Of a stretch of DNA of 64,000 bases, positions 36,765 through 45,498 are shown in pieces. The position numbers and the translations under genes were made by a program. The stretch is taken from NCBI GenBank assembly GCA_025093555.1, contig JAIWNF010000105.1, forward strand, positions 19,465 through 83,464, given 5' to 3'. Position 1 is the stretch's first letter. Every line of letters starts with the position of its first letter. Origin of the DNA: Circinella umbellata (Eukaryota > Mucoromycota > Mucoromycetes > Mucorales > Lichtheimiaceae). A model generated the notes under the pieces. It did no database searches. It worked only from the letters and a program-made list of their open reading frames with translations, and was not told the DNA's origin.

Positions 36765-37040
36765 TTTTGCGCCTCCCGCTTTTGCGCCTCCCACTTTTGC
36801 AAATCTCCCAGGTCTGCACCTTATGTTTTTGGAAATGTTAAAAACACCCAACGGAACCGCAACTTGCAATTTGCATCAAGATTTTTGGGCGAGTTGCGCT
36901 AATCGGGAATAATCTGTACAAACATAGTAATTGTATATAAATCATTATGCAAATAAGAAAATACCGTATTTGAATATATATCAAGTCTCACTTGTTGCAA
37001 GTCTTCGGTTTTGCAACAAAAAAATAAGGAAATCTCAGGT
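36765..37040. repeat. 280-bp dispersed repeat, copy B
   Basis: Parallel to 17790-18070: GCAACTTGCAATTTGCATCA, TTTTTGGGCGAGTTGCGCTAATC, CATTATGCAAATAAGAAAAT and the final TTGTTGCAAGTCTTC region. Just upstream there is a 15-bp duplication (CGCTTTTGCGCCTCC twice, 36764-36793). Confidence 0.6.
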
Positions 37041-38020
37041 GTGCAAAAACCGGGGGTTGACTGGCTAATACTTTTTTATTTCTTTCATTTAATTAACACC
37101 CTTTCTTGTTTTTTCCTTTATTTTACAATTGAAGTTATGATACTGTGCTCAATACTTATATTACCATATATACTTAAGCGGAATCATTATTTTTATACAG
37201 CTGTCTCAATCATGATATGTAATGTTTCTTTAGTCAATAATATTATAAGCTGTCGTCAAACTGCATCGTCTTTTTTTTTATTTACGTATATACAAATTTA
37301 ACAAGAACATTAATAATGAATCACCATTCTTTGCTATGAGTAAAAATAAGTACAGGAAGGGGTTTGATAAAAGAAACATATGTATGTATAGCTGCTATAC
37401 GTACAAGTCTTTTTTTTTATAACGATATTATTTCTGTCAATTCTTTATAGAATCAGTACGTGTATAACACAAAATAGCACTACCATTACACATGATCGAT
37501 GATCAAATACTACATAATATTTTTATTATTATTTTTCTTCCTTGATAATACAGTAATACGTCTTGCGGCTAATAATTAAATATAATCAATTTAATAGTAA
37601 TACTGGAAATAACATTTGAGTCTATTTCAGAAAACACAAAATAAAATCCATACGTACAGGAATAATCAAGCACGGTAAGCATATAACATCCAACTATACG
37701 AGCACCACATTAATAACCACGGTAACTATCAATTGCATTTGTTGAATTATATTATTATTAACACATAATAATGGGTTCTGAATCTACGAATAGTTTAAAA
37801 AAGTAGTAGTTCGACGAGGAGACATAATAGTCACTGTACATAGGAAAAAAAGATCAAGCAAAAGAAAATCTACGTGCGTAGTAAAATAAGTCAACAAGTA
37901 CTAATACTAGTAGCTTATAACTTATTAACTATCTAGTTATCATTTATCATAATAAAAAAATGCTTTTCTTTGAGTCATCTTCAATTTTTGCCTGGTGCTA
38001 TTTTTTTTCCTTATAAAGTA
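37041..38020. other. AT-rich non-coding stretch
   Basis: No supported coding region. The open frame 37011-37301 is a hydrophobic translation of T-rich DNA. It ends at the TA target site of the element at 38021. Confidence 0.45.
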
Positions 38021-38940
38021 TGGTGCATACTGATTTAAATAGTCAATTGTCGAAAATTGAAATCCTGTTGGATAATATTACATCCACAGTTAAAGGTATT
38101 AAATCCCATATTTAGCAGATAGGTAGTAGTAATATAATGGCCAAAAAAGTTTGAGCTACTTTTATTGTTTGAGAGAATTTTAGAGAAGTAAAAAAATAAT
38201 AAATATATATATATAGGGAATGTATAAATAATATAAAAAGAAAAAAAGAAAAATCACATAAAAAAATATCAAAGTGAGGATGTGAGGATGTATAATCAGC
38301 AAATAAAAAAATAAGAAAAGCAATTTAATCATGAACACCTGGTTTACGATGTAAGAGGAATCTTTTGAAGGTGAATTTTTCAACAATTTTAAAGGCTTCA
38401 TTGCCATCTTTCATATTATTGTATGCGTAAATATAATGCCAACAGCGATTGTAATATCTTCTGATTTCAACAGGTATTTCATCAGGTGGAGATAATACTT
38501 AATCGAGAAAGTTATCAATATTTTGTTGTAATGATGCTTTGAATGAGTGATCACATTCTTTTCATGCAATTCTTTTAGCTGAACTCCAATACCTCTCAAT
38601 CCAATTAGTTTCATAATGATACTTTGGATAAAGAGTATAGAGGTGTCCTGATTTTACAAGTTCTTCCAATGCTGTTTTTTTTTGTTGACAAAGAGGTACT
38701 AACGGATACTTTATTACCCATAAGCTGTCTACTGTTACACACCATCTTATCTCCCTCAGAATCCCTATGTCGATTTCTTTGCTTTACTTACTAAACTTGC
38801 ACATTCCGACAAAACTTTGAAGTCTATGAACTCAATGAAAAATAAGTTTTTTCAAAAAAGAAAACGAGCGATAGATTTAGAATACAAAAATAAACACGTT
38901 CCATATGCCAGAATATGACGGTTTAAGACAGAATGCACAG
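38021..38940. mobile_element. Tc1/IS630-like element, copy 2, with transposase relic
   Basis: A 920-bp copy flanked by TA (38019-38020 and 38941-38942). The left terminus is TGGTGCATACTGATTTAAAT and the reverse complement of the right is CTGTGCATTCTGTCTTAAAC. It shares left and right parts with copy 1 at 33543. Unlike copy 1 it carries a minus-strand transposase fragment (next entry), which identifies the family. A third right-end fragment sits at 41868-41908, between the two HET genes. Confidence 0.75.
38330..38690 (-). pseudogene. DDE transposase C-terminal relic
   Basis: Minus-strand translation reads LYPKYHYETNWIERYWSSAK, then KECDHSF, then PPDEIPVEIRRYYNRCWHYI and KIVEKFTFKRF. The pattern (YPK-H-E-NWIER-W--AK, then RR--N-CW-Y--AY) is the C-terminal part of fungal DDE superfamily (Tc1/IS630-like) transposases, and NWIERYW holds the last catalytic acidic residue. 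Stops interrupt it after KRIA and after FLD, so it is inactive. Confidence 0.75.
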
Positions 38941-39320
38941 TACGGAGATTAACACTGGCTTTTTGCGCTCATTGCCTATGAAGATGTTTTTTATTGTGGT
39001 ATTTTCCCCAAGGCATTTAACAGGTTTTCCTAGCATCGATGTATATAACAGGAACTTATTAATATGTTGCTGTATAAATTGATTTACACTGTATGTATTA
39101 AAAGATAGCATAAATTTGGAGTAAGTAACGTGTATCCTTTTTATAATAGCATGTGAGTACGTCGATATAACATATGCACTCATCCTTATAATGCAAAACA
39201 TAGCATAGAACGAATAAAACGTATGATGACCGCATAAATAAACAAGTATATAATGATAATATAAAGATATAGGTGTTTTATTTATATATTTTTATAGATC
39301 ACAATGACTTTCGGTATGTT
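38941..39320. other. downstream flank of the first HET gene
   Basis: No gene seen. The minus-strand open frame 38923-39201 has no motif. The 3' end of the HET gene lies at 39321. Confidence 0.4.
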
Positions 39321-41330
39321 TTATTCAATAATAAATTCCTTTAGTACATCGTGAGCATCATCTTCAAATAAAATATTCAATATTTCCTTTGGATCCTCAG
39401 TACAAATATCATCTCTTCCAATATAATGATTCCATTGAAACGTTGGCTGCTCTGAAATCTTGTTGCCTTCTCCGATATAATAGACACCTATTGCTCTATA
39501 TCGTCCAGTACCCCTAGTACATTCTCGCACCACAGGAAGACAATAATCCTTGTCATGCCTTTGGATGATAAAGTTGGACACATTCTCGTCAACTTGTGCC
39601 AACACTGCTGTATGCAATTTAAGTAAAATTGGCAATATTATACATTCTTCACAATCTTCAGTCAATGTAAGTGGTCTGATTTGTGTAAATAAACCACCTT
39701 GAGGCTGATGGTAGTGTGTCATATTACAATTTGTTACAGCATTTAAATTCACGAGCCATTCCAATAATATATCATTCTTGTTCGCTGAAGTTAAATCGTT
39801 AATATAGTCTTCGCGACATCTGTTCTTATTAATACGATCCATTTCTTGGGCGTGAAAAACAACTTCTTCACGACTAATCTTTGGGAAAGTATAGCAGCCA
39901 TGGTCATATGGTTCAATAGATATTTTCCAGTAGTGTTTAGTTGTTACATGCATCCACATAGTGTCGTCGATATGATACTTCAGTTGTGGGTGAAGTGTGG
40001 TACTAACACGGTTACTTGCGTGGGATCCACTAACACCAGTCCATGAAGGTAAATTATAACTATCCATGGTACTTTTCAAACGTACAACTCCATCTAAACG
40101 AAGGCTGGATCCAAAACACAATATCGAAAGATCGTTTGTTACAATGTGTCGATAAAAATCATTAAATGCATTTTTTATATGGGTTGAATAGCTGGTTTCC
40201 ATATCATCAAACATATAGTAAAAGGTGTTCTTCAAGGCATATATCATATCGTGTGGTTTAGTACTTGTTCGGAAATGAGCGTACGCAAGTGCCTGATTGA
40301 CACTACCCTTATTCTGCTTTGTTCTTCCTCCAAAATCAATTAAATTACTGGAAATAAAGTCATTTGTTGCTGGTATGTCTGTTGTGTGCAAACTATGTTT
40401 GAACATATTTGTATTGGCTCCGACTATTAAGATGCGTCTAGCCATCATTACTTCTTCGAGTGTCCAGCTCCGTTTAAACCAGCACGACTCCCAGACGTAA
40501 GTTAGTAACATGTCATGTGCTCTGTGTCCAGTAGCAAAAACGTTATGCTCAAAGTCTTTTGGATCGTTGAGGGCAGCTTCAGGTATCATAGCAATTGTAT
40601 AACAAGCATTGTGATAAATTCTGTGCATCTGTTTGATTTCTTTTGACTTGGCTTTATTGTCTTTCTGATCAATACAAACTTTATCATACCACACATACTC
40701 GACTTGAAAATCCTTGCATACTTGTTGTAAGAGTTCGTCGTATGTAACATATCGTATTCTTGTTGTTTCTGACTGTGGTACACAGAATAACACATGGTCT
40801 TTAAAATCCATCATATATTCTTCGTGACTGTCAGAAACAACCTCGGAAGCGTCTTCTTTATCCCTCTCTTCCTCGTTTTTTTGTTTGTCTTCTTGATGTT
40901 CTTCTTTGTGATGTAGCTTCATTTTCATTTTGGTTATCCCCTTTTTAATTGGATTGATTATCTTCTTACGGAGTTTCCTCTCACCGGCGTTTTTATCAGC
41001 TTCTTGGATTTCGCTTAATGCCTTACGAAATTCCTCCCATTGTAAAATACTATCTTTAAATGGTTCGAAGTTTTCGACAATACAGTGTTTACCGTTATCA
41101 ACTAAGCTATATTCCTCATTGGTTTCATTTTTAACAACTTCGCCTGATTGTTCCCAACAATATGAGATAGTGTGATATCCATTCACTGCTTCTGTGCCAG
41201 GTACCTTTTCCCAATCAGAAACACGGACAAGCCAAGTAGGACGATAGTCTCCTCCAGTCACACTAAGTCGATAATTGGTTTGATCCTCAAGATCGACTGT
41301 TTTTTGATTTCGACAATATGTTATATACAT
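39321..41330 (-). CDS. HET-domain protein, paralogue 1
   Basis: Intronless, 669 aa, start at ATG 41330. A conserved N-terminal block is shared with the neighbour (YITYCRNQKTVDLED). HET motifs are in order: YHTISYCWEQ (about 52-61), IRYVTYDELLQQVCKDF (about 192-208), YVWYDKVCIDQKD and KEIKQMHRIYHNA (about 212-242), and CWFKRSWTLEEV (about 283-294). These match the family pattern of Y--LSY-WG, W-D--CI-Q--, Q---M--IY--A and WF-R-WTLQE. Between motifs, residues about 100-165 form a lysine/glutamate-rich insert absent in paralogue 2. The last 350 residues are a conserved C-terminal region I do not recognise. Known family role: in filamentous ascomycetes the HET domain triggers cell death on non-self recognition. 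Here the role is inferred only. Cytosolic; no signal peptide or membrane segment. Confidence 0.85.
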   Translation of the reverse strand: MYITYCRNQKTVDLEDQTNYRLSVTGGDYRPTWLVRVSDWEKVPGTEAVNGYHTISYCWEQSGEVVKNETNEEYSLVDNGKHCIVENFEPFKDSILQWEEFRKALSEIQEADKNAGERKLRKKIINPIKKGITKMKMKLHHKEEHQEDKQKNEEERDKEDASEVVSDSHEEYMMDFKDHVLFCVPQSETTRIRYVTYDELLQQVCKDFQVEYVWYDKVCIDQKDNKAKSKEIKQMHRIYHNACYTIAMIPEAALNDPKDFEHNVFATGHRAHDMLLTYVWESCWFKRSWTLEEVMMARRILIVGANTNMFKHSLHTTDIPATNDFISSNLIDFGGRTKQNKGSVNQALAYAHFRTSTKPHDMIYALKNTFYYMFDDMETSYSTHIKNAFNDFYRHIVTNDLSILCFGSSLRLDGVVRLKSTMDSYNLPSWTGVSGSHASNRVSTTLHPQLKYHIDDTMWMHVTTKHYWKISIEPYDHGCYTFPKISREEVVFHAQEMDRINKNRCREDYINDLTSANKNDILLEWLVNLNAVTNCNMTHYHQPQGGLFTQIRPLTLTEDCEECIILPILLKLHTAVLAQVDENVSNFIIQRHDKDYCLPVVRECTRGTGRYRAIGVYYIGEGNKISEQPTFQWNHYIGRDDICTEDPKEILNILFEDDAHDVLKEFIIE

Positions 41331-42202
41331 TATTTCTAATTTTTTTATTCTATTAGCACTGTATTTGATTATATCTTTTTAGTTTTTAATTAAAAAATTA
41401 TACAAATTTAATTATTTCAGATACGTACCTTGACAACAGAGTGAAAAAATAACAAAGAGTTTCCCACTAGTATAAGTTTTCTTTTCTGGTAAAAAAAAAA
41501 AGAAAGAAGGCAAAAGGACATCTAAGATTATGTAGTGTTATATATATGCAAAAGGGAAAAAAGCAATAGTTTGTGTAATCGCAACCTAAATCTAATTCCA
41601 TTTATGTAAATGTTGGAAGTTGATTACACAACATGAGCTGATATAGAAAGAGCTTCAGCCACCTCTTGTCGCAAGTTGTAATATTTTTAATACATAATAA
41701 CACTTGAACTATTTCTCTAAAGGATGAAAGACGACCATGACAGAGTTTGTGTAATAGATATTTTATAATTACACTACCATTCAATTACCAAATGTATGCA
41801 TCTGTTGTCATATCCCATCTCCTTTTAAGGAAATCGAACGGCAAAAAAATTATAAAAAGAATAAATTGTAGTTCAAATTATTTTGACGGTTTAAGTCAGT
41901 ATGCACCGTCGAGATTTCTTTTTTTTTTTTTTTTTTTTGGTCTGGTAAAAGGTTATACTTGAAACATTCTTCTGTTCCTCATGTGTACAAATACAGTTTA
42001 TCTAAACATGGTATTCTAGTCAATTCATAATTATACCATTAAGACACATGCTGAATGGATGCAGATACGTGAGCAAAAGCGTATTCGCATTTGAAGCTCA
42101 AAGGAAGGGGAGACGTAAGATACAGAAATTGGATGATACGTATAGAGAAAAGTTGATTTTATTTACATATTTTTATAGATTAGAATATGTTTCTGGATTT
42201 AT
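41331..42202. other. intergenic region between the two HET genes
   Basis: 872 bp, holding the presumed promoter of paralogue 1 (minus strand) and the 3' flank of paralogue 2. A poly-T run lies at about 41919-41939. It includes a transposon-end fragment at 41868-41908. No coding support. Confidence 0.5.
41868..41908. mobile_element. right-end fragment of the Tc1/IS630-like element
   Basis: TTCAAATTATTTTGACGGTT followed by TAAG-CAG-ATGCACC matches positions 34309-34347 at the right terminus of copy 1. Only the terminal 40 bp remain. Confidence 0.7.
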
Positions 42203-44017
42203 TTATTCAATAATGAACTTTTTTACTGTATTATGATCGTCATTTTCAAATAAAGCATTAACTATTTCTTTGGGGTCATCGGTATGGATATCCTCAACTC
42301 CAATAAGATGGTTCCATTTAAATGTTGGCTCACATAGATTATCATGGTCTCCAACATAATAGATACCTATCATTTTATACCGCCCGGTGCCCTTAGTACA
42401 TTCACGCAACACAGGAAGACAGTAGCTTTGGTCATAGTCAGTAATAAGAAAGTTGGATACATTAGGATCAGGTTGTGCGTTCATTGGTGCATGTGATTGA
42501 AGTAAAATCGGTAATATTATACAGTCTTCACAGTCTTCAGTCAATGTAAGCGGTCTAATTTGTGTAAGTGAACTATCATGACTTTGATGGTAATGTGTCA
42601 TAAACAAAGATGTAGCATTTTTTAGATTCAGAAACCATTCCATCAATAAAGAATCCTTGTCTGCTTTAGTCATATCAATCCATTCATCATTGAATCTAGT
42701 ACTACTCATACGATTAATTTTCTCCAAATAAGCGTCAGTATCTTTAATACCATCTTTTGATGAAGAATAACACCCGTTATCATAGGGTGTAATAGATATT
42801 TTCCAATAACGAGGAGTGGTTATGTGCAAGCACATAGCCTCGTCAATATGATATTCCAATTGTGCGTGAGTCGTACTGGTGACCCGATTTTCTATATGTC
42901 TTCCAGCAACACCAGTCCATGAAGGTAAATTATAATCATCCATGGTACTTTTAAGATATATACTTCCATCAATATACCGAGTGGATCCAAAACACAATAT
43001 AGAAAAGTCTTTTGTTGCAACATGTCGATAAAAATTGTTGAATGTTGTTTTTATATCCATTGAATAGCTTGTTTCCATATCGTCAAACATATAAAAAAAA
43101 GTATTTTTTAAAGCAAATATCATATCATGTGGTTTTGTACTTGTTCGTAAATGAGCGAAAGCAAGTGCTTGATTGACACTACCCCTCTTGTGTTCTGTTC
43201 CTCCAAAATCGAGCAATGTTTTAGAAAAAACATCCACTGTTGTTGGTATGTCAGATGTATTCAAACTATGCTGGAACATATTTGTATCGGTACCGACTAT
43301 CAAGATACGTCTAGTCATCATTACTTCTTCAAGTGTCCAGCTTCTTTTCCACCAGAAAGAACTCCAGACGTCATCTGCCACAGAGTCCTGTGCTTTGTGA
43401 CCGCTACCATAAACTGCATGGTCAAAATCTTTTGGATCGTAAAGACGAACTTCAGGCACCATGGCAATCGCATAACGAGCATTGCGGTATATCTTGTGCA
43501 TTTGTTTAATTTCGCGGGATTTGGCTTTGGGATCTGACTGATCGATACATATTTTATCATACCACACATACTCGACTTGGAAATCCTTGCATACTTGTTG
43601 CAAGAGTTCCTCATATGTAACATATCGTATACTTGCTGATTCTGATTTTGGTTCGCACCATGAGATATACTCAGTATAGTAATCCTCCTCGTCTTCTGGA
43701 TGTGAAATGTTAACCATTCGGTAAGTGTCATCTTGGTATAATTTGTATCCTTCGACGATACAGTGATAACCATTATCAACTAAGCTATATTCATTGTTAT
43801 TGCCATCAGTTTCGTTCCTAACCACTTCGCCTGATTGTTCCCGACAATATGAAATAGTGTGATATCCATCCACTGCTGCTGTTCCTGGTACTTTTTCCCA
43901 GTCAGAAACACGAAGAAGCCAAGTGGGTCGATAGTCTCCTCCAGTCACACTCAGTCGATAATTGGTTTTATCCTCAAGATCTACTGTTTTTTGATTTCGA
44001 CAATATGTTATATACAT
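42203..44017 (-). CDS. HET-domain protein, paralogue 2
   Basis: Intronless, 604 aa from ATG 44017. The frame is open upstream but lacks another ATG, and this start matches that of paralogue 1. The same layout: YITYCRNQKTVDLED, then YHTISYCREQ (about 52-61), IRYVTYEELLQQVCKDF (about 130-146), YVWYDKICIDQSD, KQMHKIYRNARYAIAM and WWKRSWTLEEV (about 222-232). The tryptophan of the first motif is replaced by arginine (SYCRE instead of SYCWE), which may weaken the HET fold or mark divergence. The K/E-rich insert of paralogue 1 is missing. The C-terminal region is closely similar (for example TLTEDCEDCIILPILL). Tandem, same strand, 872 bp from paralogue 1. A recent duplication is likely. Confidence 0.85.
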   Translation of the reverse strand: MYITYCRNQKTVDLEDKTNYRLSVTGGDYRPTWLLRVSDWEKVPGTAAVDGYHTISYCREQSGEVVRNETDGNNNEYSLVDNGYHCIVEGYKLYQDDTYRMVNISHPEDEEDYYTEYISWCEPKSESASIRYVTYEELLQQVCKDFQVEYVWYDKICIDQSDPKAKSREIKQMHKIYRNARYAIAMVPEVRLYDPKDFDHAVYGSGHKAQDSVADDVWSSFWWKRSWTLEEVMMTRRILIVGTDTNMFQHSLNTSDIPTTVDVFSKTLLDFGGTEHKRGSVNQALAFAHLRTSTKPHDMIFALKNTFFYMFDDMETSYSMDIKTTFNNFYRHVATKDFSILCFGSTRYIDGSIYLKSTMDDYNLPSWTGVAGRHIENRVTSTTHAQLEYHIDEAMCLHITTPRYWKISITPYDNGCYSSSKDGIKDTDAYLEKINRMSSTRFNDEWIDMTKADKDSLLMEWFLNLKNATSLFMTHYHQSHDSSLTQIRPLTLTEDCEDCIILPILLQSHAPMNAQPDPNVSNFLITDYDQSYCLPVLRECTKGTGRYKMIGIYYVGDHDNLCEPTFKWNHLIGVEDIHTDDPKEIVNALFENDDHNTVKKFIIE

Positions 44018-45498
44018 TATCTTCTTTCTGCTCTGTAATTTTTCTGAGGTAGAAAAAGATATAAGACGCAACCGAAACAAAAAAGTAGTTTATTAGCCCA
44101 GATGTCTTTTGTTATTTGAATAAACATATTATTATATGATGCACTACCTCACAGTTAATTATGGGTTTCTTTATTTTTTTTAAAAGAGAAAAAAGAGAGG
44201 GAAGAGAAATAAAAGCTCCAGTTTTTAAAGAATTCTAGATATTCCCCACCGAAAATACGTCTAAACCAATAACTGAATACAGTACACAATAAGAATAGTA
44301 CTAAAAATAAAACATGTTGCTGTTACAAAGTAGAGGGTTACACAATTGTCAACTTTGTTCCTGGGCCTATCTCCAGAAATCCACACTTCACAAAACTAAC
44401 GAGTTAAAAGCTATCAATATTTCAGATTCAATTATACAACTAATAAACAAGAAGAAATTCGATAAATGTAAAGAAAATATGAAGAAAATATCATTGCTAT
44501 GTTTTTTACTTGTAAGTTAAACGTTTCTGATTCAATTCGTGACACGTTCCACAGATTATAAAACCCTGTTTATCAGTAATACTACTTATTTCAGCGGCTG
44601 AGAACACAACATTACAAAACAAAATCCTTTTATGTTAAAACAAAGAGATACAGTATCATAGTAAGTTTGAACAAAATGCATTCAAGCACGATTTAATATA
44701 TATTTCATATTTAATAATATGAAGATACATATTAAAAGAAACAATGCAAACAAATAGAAAAACAAATGCATGTCTATAAGACGTCAACGAATATGTCTAA
44801 ATATACGCATTGTTGATAGAAACTATGTACGTATCTCTATTTATTTTACGTATATATTTTTATACAATACAATTATAAATTCTTTTGAGAGATCATTACA
44901 TATTAATTATTTCCTGGGGTTAGGTATCAGTATATATAACTATCTCTTCCAACAACATGATTACAATTAAACGTCAGTGACTCCTTGGTCAACCTTCGAT
45001 GACCAACACATAATACATCATTTTCGTGACAGTTGGTGCCGATACGTACTTATTTTTTTTATCACAACGTTGTTGCTGTACGTAATAATCTATTATTTAT
45101 TATTCAAATCACAATTATCATAAAAAAAAGCGAAAACATGATCTTTTTTTTACTTATAATAAACAACCATAATTGTTACGCGTTTAGTGTATGTACAATG
45201 TACTTAGTGTAGCAATGATTTTTAAAAAGTATGTATGCATGTATGATACAGGGCAGGAAATAAAAGTGTACTTGTTCTTTATACGCTTACGCTTTCCACT
45301 TCATTATTAAACAAAATCAAAAAGTGAATTTTTTCTTTTTCTTCTAAATGTAGTGCAAATGTCGGATTTCTCTTTTCATTCTTAACACATACTCTACTAC
45401 TAATTGTTAATAAAAAAAAATTGCTCCTGTCTTTTTATAGTTATAAATGTATATTATTTCATCAAGTGTATATATAAAGATATGTAGAATTCAATTAT
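44018..45498. other. 1.5-kb intergenic region
   Basis: Upstream side of HET paralogue 2 and downstream side of the aminopeptidase gene. Only short unsupported open frames (44314-44520, 44770-44970). No RNA gene or repeat family was recognised. Confidence 0.45.

Noticed and set aside
44018..44080. Upstream extension of HET paralogue 2
   Set aside because: The extension has no ATG (it would need a TTG start). The ATG at 44017 matches the start of paralogue 1 exactly.
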